Assembly: GCA_012511005.1 (NCBI GenBank)
Contig: JAAZGX010000080.1
Location: forward strand, 1-12,076
DNA length: 12,076 nucleotides
Source of the DNA: Clostridiales bacterium
GTDB lineage: Bacteria; Bacillota; Clostridia; Oscillospirales; Acutalibacteraceae
Direction: 5' to 3'
The notes beneath the pieces are model-generated. The model was not told the origin of the DNA, made no database searches, and saw only the letters and a list, made by a program, of their open reading frames with translations. Of this stretch, positions 7,239 through 12,076 are shown piece by piece. A program made the translations under genes and the position numbers. Position 1 is the first letter of the stretch; each line of letters opens with the position of its first letter.

Positions 7239-7324
7239 AATAAGCGGGAAAAACCAAGTAAAGTTTATTTCGTATAATAAGTAAAAATAATATTAAATAT
7301 AATGTACCATATCTCCCGCTTATT
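7239..7324. repeat. Long-spaced 11-bp inverted repeat in a divergent intergenic region
   Basis: AATAAGCGGGA (7239-7249) and TCCCGCTTATT (7314-7324) are perfect inverted copies 64 bases apart. Their GC core (GCGGGA/TCCCGC) stands out from the AT-rich gap around them. The centres are 75 bases apart, about seven helical turns. The repeat lies between the divergent amidase and phosphoesterase genes and upstream of the phosphoesterase promoter. It could be paired operator half-sites used for looping, the ends of a tiny MITE-like element, or the base of a structured transcript. The sequence alone does not decide. Confidence 0.6.
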
Positions 7325-7344
7325 ATCAAGATAAAAATGAGCTA

Positions 7345-7357
7345 TTATTGACAATAA
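7345..7357. promoter_or_regulatory. 13-bp palindrome over the -35 box (candidate operator)
   Basis: TTATTG (7345-7350) and CAATAA (7352-7357) are perfect inverted copies around a single central A, and completely cover the TTGACA -35 element. A repressor bound here would block the phosphoesterase promoter. Part of the symmetry is contributed by the -35 itself, so chance cannot be excluded. Confidence 0.4.
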
Positions 7358-7376
7358 CAGAAAAAGGTAGTAATAT
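7348..7376 (+). promoter_or_regulatory. Sigma-A-type promoter for the phosphoesterase gene
   Basis: A consensus -35 TTGACA (7348-7353) is followed after 17 bases by TAATAT (7371-7376); the overlapping TATATT at 7374-7379 is an alternative -10. Transcription would begin near 7383, giving a short leader of about 20 bases before the ATG at 7405. The -35 lies inside the palindrome TTATTG-A-CAATAA (7345-7357). Confidence 0.7.
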
Positions 7377-7386
7377 ATTTATTGAT

Positions 7387-7394
7387 AAGGAGGT
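7387..7394 (+). promoter_or_regulatory. Ribosome binding site deciding the phosphoesterase start
   Basis: AAGGAGGT lies 10 bases before the ATG at 7405, which opens a normal signal peptide. The frame is open further upstream to a TTG at 7348, but that TTG is the -35 box of the promoter and cannot be the start. Confidence 0.85.
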
Positions 7395-7404
7395 ATTAAA
7401 TAGT

Positions 7405-8568
7405 ATGAAAAAGTTTATGAAAACACTGTCTCTGATAATGGTTAGCATTATGCGTATTTCTGCTTTTCCCTTGGCTTTTGCATCAGGCGGAACAGACCTG
7501 AAATTTAATGATGACGGCAAGTTTGTTATTCTTCAATTTGCGGACTGTCAGGATGTATATCCCGCGAAAGAGGCAATGGTGGCATTAATTAATGAATCGC
7601 TTGATTTTGTAAATCCGGACCTCGTTGTTTTTACGGGTGACAATGTTGTGACTGACGATATCCGTGCGTATGACGAAATCTTAAATCCTGTTGTAAACAG
7701 AGGAATTCCTTTTACGCATTGTTATGGTAACCATGATGCTGAAAATAGCGAGCTATTCACAAGAGATGATTTGCTTGCAATTTATCAGCAGTATCCCGGT
7801 TGTCTTACTTATGACGATGACCCCTCTCTTTCCGGTTCTTGCACACATAATCTTCCGATACGAAGCTCTGACGGTTCAAGAGTAGCCTTTAATATATGGA
7901 TGTTTGACTCCGGCGACTATATGGTAGACAGTAAAGGAAATAGGGGCTATGGCTGCGTAAGAGCAGACCAAGTTGAGTGGTACAGAAACAAAAGTATGCA
8001 GCTTGAGACGGAAAACGGCGCTCTAGTTCCCTCTTTAGCATTCCAGCATATTGTTCCCCAAGAAATTTTCGAGATATTTTACAAGTCTCCTATTGCGATT
8101 GATACGATTACAATGGAATTTGAAGATGGCAGCGTTTATAGCTATGTTCCGGATTTTTCAAAGTTTGAGGGATATATTTTTGAACCTCCTTGCCCGTCGC
8201 CGTACAATTTTGGTCAGTGGGATGCTTTTATTGAGCGTGGCGATGTGTTGGCTTTAGCCGTAGGGCATGACCATACGAACTGCTTTATAGCCGATATAAG
8301 AGGTGTAGACCTTATTAATACGCCGGGTGCCTCTTGGCACTCATACGGCAATGATTTAGTCAGAGGCTGCAGAGTATTCGTATTAGATGAAAATGACCCT
8401 TGGAACTATGAAACATATGTAGTTACCGCATCAGAGCTTGCTATTGTTGACGGCTCACAGATACCCGATAAAGAGGACTCTCTTGCAAATTATTGGACAG
8501 TTGTCATTTTCAAAAAGCTGCTTGACTATTTCAGAGTGTTCGTCGGCAACTTTAGTTTACCGTTTTAA
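7405..8568 (+). CDS. Secreted calcineurin-like metallophosphoesterase
   Basis: This 387-residue exported phosphoesterase starts at the ATG chosen by an AAGGAGGT site. It opens with a signal peptide (MKKFMKTLSL, hydrophobic to about residue 26, probable cleavage AFA-SGG). The five metallophosphoesterase motifs occur in order: FADCQD (Asp47, Gln49), FTGDN (Asp79), YGNHD (Asn109, His110), FQHIVPQE (His215), and GHDHTNCF (His288, His290). The pattern matches the Dcr2/purple-acid-phosphatase-like branch, which hydrolyses phosphomono- or diesters with a bimetal centre. In motif I the usual DxH is DxQ; a Gln there is a tolerated metal-ligand variant in related enzymes, so activity is not excluded. 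No lipobox or cell-wall anchor is seen, so the product is probably released or loosely associated. It is transcribed alone from its own promoter. The substrate is not known. Confidence 0.9.
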   Translation: MKKFMKTLSLIMVSIMRISAFPLAFASGGTDLKFNDDGKFVILQFADCQDVYPAKEAMVALINESLDFVNPDLVVFTGDNVVTDDIRAYDEILNPVVNRGIPFTHCYGNHDAENSELFTRDDLLAIYQQYPGCLTYDDDPSLSGSCTHNLPIRSSDGSRVAFNIWMFDSGDYMVDSKGNRGYGCVRADQVEWYRNKSMQLETENGALVPSLAFQHIVPQEIFEIFYKSPIAIDTITMEFEDGSVYSYVPDFSKFEGYIFEPPCPSPYNFGQWDAFIERGDVLALAVGHDHTNCFIADIRGVDLINTPGASWHSYGNDLVRGCRVFVLDENDPWNYETYVVTASELAIVDGSQIPDKEDSLANYWTVVIFKKLLDYFRVFVGNFSLPF

Positions 8569-8579
8569 TGTGTAACTGT

Positions 8580-8593
8580 TAAGGTATACCTTA
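8580..8593. promoter_or_regulatory. 14-bp perfect palindrome
   Basis: TAAGGTATACCTTA is an exact 14-bp palindrome with no central gap, 11 bases after the phosphoesterase stop and about 45 bases before the rsmD -35 box. Its form suits a dimeric regulator or a small cruciform, but no specific binding protein is recognised. Confidence 0.4.
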
Positions 8594-8595
8594 TC

Positions 8596-8629
8596 TCTGC
8601 GCCTTTGTCTTTATTGACCGAGGCGCAGA
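8596..8629 (+). terminator. GC-rich hairpin after the phosphoesterase gene (atypical terminator)
   Basis: The arms TCTGCGCCT (8596-8604) and AGGCGCAGA (8621-8629) form a perfect 9-bp stem. Within the 16-base loop, GTC (8607-8609) can pair with GAC (8616-8618). Its position 27 bases past a stop codon suggests termination, but no T tract follows, so it may be a weak terminator, an mRNA-stabilising 3' structure, or a barrier ahead of the rsmD promoter. Confidence 0.5.
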
Positions 8630-8635
8630 TTACGC

Positions 8636-8664
8636 TTGACAAAAATCGCTGTTTATGCAATAAT
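8636..8664 (+). promoter_or_regulatory. Sigma-A-type promoter of the rsmD-coaD unit
   Basis: A consensus TTGACA (8636-8641) is separated by 17 bases from AATAAT (8659-8664, 5/6 match), which is preceded by TGC, making an extended -10. Transcription would begin near 8671, about 28 bases before the rsmD start. This is the best plus-strand promoter for the gene run that follows. Confidence 0.7.
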
Positions 8665-8685
8665 ATGATGAATTTTTGTGAATAT

Positions 8686-8690
8686 GGAGG
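8686..8690 (+). promoter_or_regulatory. Ribosome binding site deciding the rsmD start
   Basis: GGAGG lies 8 bases before the GTG at 8699. The upstream in-frame GTG (8678) and ATG (8684) precede or touch this site, so they cannot use it. Starting at 8699 also gives the normal RsmD N-terminus MRVITG. Confidence 0.85.
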
Positions 8691-8698
8691 TCTTTATC

Positions 8699-9226
8699 GT
8701 GCGTGTGATTACGGGGCTTTCAAAAGGCAGAAAGTTAAAGACTTTACAAGGCATTGATGTCAGACCTACCTCGGCAAAAGTTAAACAAGCATTATTCAGT
8801 ATTATACAGTTTGATATTGAAGGCAGGCGCGTTCTTGATTTATTCGCCGGTTCCGGTCAGCTTGGGATAGAGGCTTTGAGCAGATTGTCTGACAGTGCAG
8901 TTTTTATTGACAGCTCAAAAGAGGCTGTAAATATTATAAAAGAAAACCTTGAATTTACAGGCTTAAAGGATAATGCACTCGTCTTAAATACTGACGCGTT
9001 ATCATATCTATTTAATACTATTGAAAAATTTGATATTGTTTTTATAGACCCGCCATACAATTCAGAGCTTGCTGAAAAATCGCTAAAAAGTATAGAGCAA
9101 GTGTTAAATAAAGGTGCAATTGTTGTTTGTGAAGCTAAAAAGACTTCAGATTTTCCGGAAGAAATAGGCGGCTTTTCATTAAAGAGATACGAGTATGGTA
9201 ACACAACTCTTTGCATTTACAGATAG
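8699..9226 (+). CDS. rsmD: 16S rRNA (guanine966-N2)-methyltransferase RsmD
   Basis: This is a 175-residue cytoplasmic SAM-dependent methyltransferase that modifies G966 of 16S rRNA (E. coli numbering) during 30S assembly. The N-terminus MRVITGLSKGRKL followed by VRPTSAKVKQALFSII (21-36) is characteristic of the family. SAM motif I is VLDLFAGSGQLGIEAL (45-60), the acidic FIDSS follows at 69-73, and the catalytic motif is FIDPPYN (115-121). Length and motif order are normal. The start is the GTG at 8699. The stop at 9224-9226 overlaps the ribosome binding site of coaD, so the two are translationally linked; rsmD-coaD is a widely conserved pair. The usual Ala of GSGALGIEA is Gln here, a minor variation. 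Confidence 0.95.
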   Translation: MRVITGLSKGRKLKTLQGIDVRPTSAKVKQALFSIIQFDIEGRRVLDLFAGSGQLGIEALSRLSDSAVFIDSSKEAVNIIKENLEFTGLKDNALVLNTDALSYLFNTIEKFDIVFIDPPYNSELAEKSLKSIEQVLNKGAIVVCEAKKTSDFPEEIGGFSLKRYEYGNTTLCIYR

Positions 9227-9230
9227 GAGT
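9225..9230 (+). promoter_or_regulatory. Ribosome binding site deciding the coaD TTG start
   Basis: AGGAGT (9225-9230) overlaps the rsmD stop codon and lies 6 bases before the TTG at 9237. That start yields the standard CoaD N-terminus MKTVVCPGSFDP; the ATG at 9195 would add 14 unmatched residues inside rsmD. Confidence 0.85.
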
Positions 9231-9236
9231 GGCATT

Positions 9237-9731
9237 TTGAAAACGGTTGTTTGCCCGGGAAGTTTTGACCCGGTTACTTATGGACACTTAGATATAATTA
9301 AGCGTTCTGCAAAGCTTTTTGATAAAGTTGTTGTTGTTGTTATGCGTAACCGTAATAAAAATATAGGCAGCTTTACAGTTGAGGAGCGAATAGATTTCCT
9401 TTTGCGTTGTACAAGTAACCTTAAAAATGTTAAAATAGATAAATATGACGGATTACTGACGGAATACGCGAAAATAATAAACGCTGACGCTGTTGTAAAA
9501 GGTTTAAGAGCCGTTTCCGATTTTGATGACGAGTTCAGACAAGCGCTTGCAAACCAGAAACTCAATCCTAATCTTGAAACCATATTTTTTACAACGAGTG
9601 CGGAGCATATGTTTTTAAGCTCAAGCGTAGTAAGGCAAGTTTGCGAGCTTGGCGGTGATATTTCAGCATTTGTGCCGCCCCAAATTCGTGAAGATATAAT
9701 AAAAAGGTTGTCAAAAACAAGAAGCGTTTAA
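9237..9731 (+). CDS. coaD: Phosphopantetheine adenylyltransferase (PPAT)
   Basis: This 164-residue cytoplasmic enzyme (functional as a hexamer in studied species) transfers AMP from ATP to 4'-phosphopantetheine, giving dephospho-CoA, the penultimate step of coenzyme A synthesis. The nucleotidyltransferase signature is complete: GSFDPVTYGHLDII (8-21), with the TYGH variant of the HxGH motif at 14-17. GLRAVSDFDDE (89-99) includes the phosphopantetheine/ATP-binding Arg90, and FLSSSVVRQV (126-135) contains the ISSTxxR-like loop. Length is typical (about 160). The start is a TTG at 9237 chosen by the AGGAGT site and by the family N-terminus. It begins 10 bases after rsmD and is followed after 27 bases by the coiled-coil gene, so all are probably on one transcript. 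Confidence 0.96.
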   Translation: MKTVVCPGSFDPVTYGHLDIIKRSAKLFDKVVVVVMRNRNKNIGSFTVEERIDFLLRCTSNLKNVKIDKYDGLLTEYAKIINADAVVKGLRAVSDFDDEFRQALANQKLNPNLETIFFTTSAEHMFLSSSVVRQVCELGGDISAFVPPQIREDIIKRLSKTRSV

Positions 9732-9739
9732 CTTCTTGT
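9717..9739 (+). repeat. Hairpin spanning the coaD stop codon
   Basis: ACAAGAAG (9717-9724) and CTTCTTGT (9732-9739) form a perfect 8-bp stem with a 7-base loop that contains the end of coaD and its TAA. No T tract follows, so it is not a normal terminator. It ends five bases before the ribosome binding site of the next gene and might tune that gene's translation or mark an RNA-processing point; this is inference. Confidence 0.5.
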
Positions 9740-9743
9740 ATTG

Positions 9744-9751
9744 AAAGGGAG
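9744..9751 (+). promoter_or_regulatory. Ribosome binding site deciding the coiled-coil gene start
   Basis: AAAGGGAG lies 7 bases before the GTG at 9759. An upstream in-frame TTG at 9741 precedes this site and so cannot use it. Confidence 0.75.
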
Positions 9752-9758
9752 AGATATT

Positions 9759-10304
9759 GTGAGTGTTGATACTTTACTAAGCGATATTGACGAGATACTT
9801 GAAAATGCTAAAACCGTTCCGTTTTCGGGTAAAGTTATGGTAGACGCTGACCAAATTTCAACTATTATTGAAGAAGTGCGCTTCAATATGCCGGAGGAAT
9901 TTACGAAAGCAAGAAAAATTGCGACAGAGCGCCGCGATATACTAAACGATGCCCAAAATACTGCCGATGAAATTATCGGAAAGGCAGAGCAAATAGCAAA
10001 AGGCATGATTGAAAAACACGAAATAACGGCAGGCGCAAGAAAAGCGGCGGAAGAAATCGTTCAGCAGGCAAGAGCAGAGGCAAGCGAGCTTCTTGAAACT
10101 ACGCGAAGAGAGGCGAACAGTATTATGGAGCAAGCTCATAAATGGTCTACTGATATAAGGGAAAGCGCGGGCGAATATGTTGAGGATATCATTAAAACAT
10201 CTGATGAAGCTTTAACCCAAAGTGTAAATGAAATTCGCAGGGCACGCCAACAACTGCGCGTTGCCGCCTCAAAGAAAACAGAGCAAAAACCTGACCTTGG
10301 CTAA
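9759..10304 (+). CDS. Coiled-coil protein, SepIVA/DivIVA-like or ATP-synthase-b-like, next to coaD
   Basis: This is a soluble 181-residue protein without a signal peptide or membrane segment. Residues 1-45 (VDTLLSDIDEILENA, then VPFSGKVMVD, then IIEEVRFNMPEEF) recall the N-terminal region of actinobacterial SepIVA-type division proteins. From about residue 49 to 170 the chain is almost pure helix, rich in Ala, Glu, Arg and Ile with heptad-like spacing, so a long coiled coil is expected. Automatic annotation often calls such chains ATPase or ATP synthase subunit b/H, for which there is no membrane anchor here. Position directly after rsmD-coaD is shared, as I recall, by coiled-coil division proteins in actinobacteria, supporting a cell-division or envelope role; this is inference. 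The start is a GTG at 9759. The tail (SKKTEQKPDLG) is polar and probably disordered. Confidence 0.75.
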   Translation: MSVDTLLSDIDEILENAKTVPFSGKVMVDADQISTIIEEVRFNMPEEFTKARKIATERRDILNDAQNTADEIIGKAEQIAKGMIEKHEITAGARKAAEEIVQQARAEASELLETTRREANSIMEQAHKWSTDIRESAGEYVEDIIKTSDEALTQSVNEIRRARQQLRVAASKKTEQKPDLG

Positions 10305-10353
10305 AGGTAAGCCGGCTAAGCCGTCTTAACTGTACGAAAGGAATAAAGCGTTT

Positions 10354-12076
10354 ATGGCTAATAAAAATCTTTGTATGGGTTGCATGAGGGAGCTAAAGGA
10401 AGAGCGCATTTGTCCAAATTGCGGTTTTTCCGTCTCCGAAACTCAAAATCCTCCGTTTCTTTCAATCGGCACGGTAGCGGGAGGCAGGTACCTTATAGGA
10501 AAGGTCCTACAGCATAATGGTGAGGGCGCAACATATATAGGGTACGATTTAGAAAGAAATATAATTATAAACATTAGGGAGTTTTTGCCGGAGACTTTAG
10601 TTTCAAGAGCTGAAAGTTCAAGTGAAATTAACATTTTGAGTGACTGCGAACATGCATTTTCTGACTGTATGCAAAGCTTTCTTGAATTATGGAGAAAGCT
10701 TGCGCGTATGCGCGGGTTGTCTGCTTTAATTTGCGTTATTGACATAATAGAGGATAATAATACGGCATATGCTATTTTTGAGCCGCTTCACGAGTGTATG
10801 GCGCTTAGGGACTTACTGCTTGAAACGGCAACGGGGTATATTGATTGGGAGTTTGCAAGGCAGTTGTTTATGCCCGTTTTATCCACGCTTGGCACACTTC
10901 ATTCCGCAGGTATAATTCACCGCGGCATTTCGCCTAATACTCTGCTTTTAGGTAAGGACGGCAAGCTTATTATTACCGGCTTTTCAATAGGTCAAGTCAG
11001 AAGCACGGGCGGGGATTTGCCCGTAGAAATATTTTCGGGATATGCGCCTATTGAGCAGTACGGCTTTTCGGGACAGCAAGGACCGTGGACAGATATTTAT
11101 GCTTTCGCGGCTACGCTTTACCGCTCACTCGTAGGCAGTACTCCTATTGAGGCTACAACGCGTATTACGAATGACAAGTTAATGATTCCCGCAAAATTTG
11201 CCGAGCTTATTCCCGCTTATGTAATAAACGGACTTATAAAAGCCCTGCAAATAAAACCTGAGGATAGAACAAAAAATGTTGAAGCGATGAGAAACGACTT
11301 TTCGGCATCTCCGATAGCCGCCGTTCAGTCAGGCTATTCAACATTTACAACAGAGGGCGATACAGGAGAAAAAAAGGGCGAAACAGAGCTTATAGATGTA
11401 AATCTTTCCGATAAGAAATCTAACAGAAAAACAGCGGCTATTGCCTTTGCTGTCAGTGCAATTATTTGTTTTGCAGCATTGGGGGCTGTCCTTTATTTCG
11501 TGTATATCGACAGATATGGAGAACCTACTACAACACAGCCGTCTGTTTTATCGGGTGAAACAACGATGATTACCGTTGTGAATTTCGTCGGTCAGTCGTC
11601 AGATATTCTTTATGAAGCGTATTACACAACGAATTATGATATAAAAGTGAATTTTGTCTTTAATCCCGATGTGGAGCAGGGTATTATAGTAAGACAAAGC
11701 GTTCCTGCAGGCAGCACTTTTTCAAGCGCACAGCGGCTTCCTATAACTATAGATGTCAGCAAGGGAATTGAATACATAAAACTGAAGCTTTCTGATTATG
11801 TCGGCAAATCGTATGAATCTGTGAAAACGCAGCTTGAAGCGTCAGGTCTTAAAATTAATTTGAACGAATCCTCATATAAAAATGACGAGCTTGCGGGAAC
11901 AATAGCTTTGATGACGGGCGGCGCTATAAGCAATAACGAGCTTACCGCAAAGCGCGGGGATATGATTACAGTATATGTATATATACCAACTGCAACAGAG
12001 CCTGAAACAGAGCCGCCTGAAACAGATGACTTTGGAATAGTGATAAACGACGACCCTTACGAAGAAGATTTTTATT
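10354..12076 (+). CDS. Zinc-ribbon, kinase-like (probable pseudokinase), transmembrane PASTA protein; 3' end outside
   Basis: The frame is open from the ATG at 10354 (AAAGGAA site at 10337-10343) to the window edge: 574 residues, no stop. Domains in order: a zinc ribbon (Cys7, Cys10, Cys20, Cys23); a Ser/Thr kinase fold (about 45-315); a linker; one membrane segment (about 360-384); two PASTA-like repeats outside the cell (about 404-470 and 472-545); and an acidic Thr/Glu/Pro tail. The fold is certain from GKVLQHNGEGATYIGYD (49-65), IIHR (187-190), GYAPIEQYG (229-237) and GPWTDIYAFAATLY (243-256). However, the beta-3 Lys is Arg75, the alpha-C Glu appears to be Leu112, HRD is HRG (Gly191), the catalytic-loop Asn is Thr196, and DFG is GFS (209-211). 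Phosphotransfer therefore looks lost. It probably senses peptidoglycan fragments through PASTA and signals by protein contacts. It follows the coiled-coil gene by 49 bases. Confidence 0.88.
   Translation, partial: MANKNLCMGCMRELKEERICPNCGFSVSETQNPPFLSIGTVAGGRYLIGKVLQHNGEGATYIGYDLERNIIINIREFLPETLVSRAESSSEINILSDCEHAFSDCMQSFLELWRKLARMRGLSALICVIDIIEDNNTAYAIFEPLHECMALRDLLLETATGYIDWEFARQLFMPVLSTLGTLHSAGIIHRGISPNTLLLGKDGKLIITGFSIGQVRSTGGDLPVEIFSGYAPIEQYGFSGQQGPWTDIYAFAATLYRSLVGSTPIEATTRITNDKLMIPAKFAELIPAYVINGLIKALQIKPEDRTKNVEAMRNDFSASPIAAVQSGYSTFTTEGDTGEKKGETELIDVNLSDKKSNRKTAAIAFAVSAIICFAALGAVLYFVYIDRYGEPTTTQPSVLSGETTMITVVNFVGQSSDILYEAYYTTNYDIKVNFVFNPDVEQGIIVRQSVPAGSTFSSAQRLPITIDVSKGIEYIKLKLSDYVGKSYESVKTQLEASGLKINLNESSYKNDELAGTIALMTGGAISNNELTAKRGDMITVYVYIPTATEPETEPPETDDFGIVINDDPYEEDFY

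Noticed and set aside
7273..7303. Two exact TATAAT words (7273-7278 and 7298-7303) as extra promoters
   Set aside because: Neither has a recognisable -35 at 16-18 bases, and the region is so AT-rich that such words are expected by chance.
7348..7404. N-terminal extension of the phosphoesterase from a TTG at 7348
   Set aside because: The TTG is the -35 box of the promoter, no ribosome binding site precedes it, and a strong AAGGAGGT plus signal peptide support the ATG at 7405.
8678..8698. Upstream GTG/ATG starts for rsmD
   Set aside because: They lie before or at the GGAGG site, and the family N-terminus begins at the GTG at 8699.
8857..9216. 119-residue minus-strand open frame opposite rsmD
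   Set aside because: It is antisense to a well-conserved gene and Ser/Phe-rich as expected from a reverse shadow.
9195..9236. ATG at 9195 as coaD start
   Set aside because: It lies inside rsmD without a ribosome binding site and adds residues not found in CoaD proteins.
9741..9758. TTG at 9741 as start of the coiled-coil gene
   Set aside because: It precedes the AAAGGGAG site that serves the GTG at 9759.
10443..10745. 100-residue minus-strand open frame opposite the pseudokinase
   Set aside because: It runs antisense to the conserved start of the kinase-like domain and has no recognisable features.
1..12076. Mobile elements, CRISPR arrays, tRNA or rRNA genes
   Set aside because: No transposase or integrase, no regularly spaced repeats, and no tRNA cloverleaf or rRNA-like stretch was found in the gaps; all gaps are short and carry regulatory-type signals.

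Overview
The window looks like chromosomal DNA of an anaerobic Gram-positive bacterium of the class Clostridia, probably a gut or rumen Oscillospiraceae/Ruminococcaceae-type organism. The signs are moderately AT-rich DNA, strong AGGAGG-type ribosome binding sites, a secreted papain-like protease with a dockerin module, an Amidase_6 protein, and a zinc-ribbon/kinase-like/PASTA membrane protein of a type I associate with clostridia. The taxonomic guess is inference. I see no phage, transposase, CRISPR, tRNA or rRNA signal. Coding density is high and no gene-free stretch exceeds 300 bases; the longest is the 233-base divergent gap at 7172-7404.

Layout. (1) Bases 1-3124, plus strand: the 3' end of a ribokinase-like PfkB sugar kinase, a ribulose-phosphate/allulose-6-phosphate 3-epimerase-family protein, a class I PLP aminotransferase, and a sugar-phosphate nucleotidyltransferase-type protein. 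They are closely spaced and end at a bidirectional terminator (about 3133-3167). (2) Bases 3173-7171, minus strand: an Amidase_6 protein, L-rhamnose isomerase (rhaA) and a 724-residue secreted cysteine protease ending in a dockerin. rhaA and the protease are only 24 bases apart. (3) Bases 7172-7404: a divergent regulatory region with a long-spaced 11-bp inverted repeat and a well-formed promoter whose -35 box lies inside a 13-bp palindrome. (4) Bases 7405-8568: a secreted calcineurin-type metallophosphoesterase. (5) Bases 8636-12076, plus strand: a promoter followed by rsmD, coaD, a coiled-coil protein that resembles SepIVA/DivIVA-type division proteins, and a large partial gene for a membrane-anchored, zinc-ribbon, PASTA-containing kinase homologue.

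How the genes fit together. Region 1 plus rhaA points to sugar catabolism (kinase, epimerase, ketose/aldose isomerase), while the protease, amidase and phosphoesterase act on or outside the envelope. Region 5 joins housekeeping genes (16S rRNA methylation, CoA synthesis) to what look like envelope or division factors. The most notable item is the last gene. Its kinase fold is clearly recognisable, but the beta-3 Lys, alpha-C Glu, HRD Asp, catalytic-loop Asn and DFG Asp all appear to be replaced, so it is probably a pseudokinase joined to extracellular PASTA domains. Also notable is the run of three consecutive genes (rsmD, coaD, coiled-coil) whose Shine-Dalgarno placement selects GTG, TTG and GTG starts rather than ATG.
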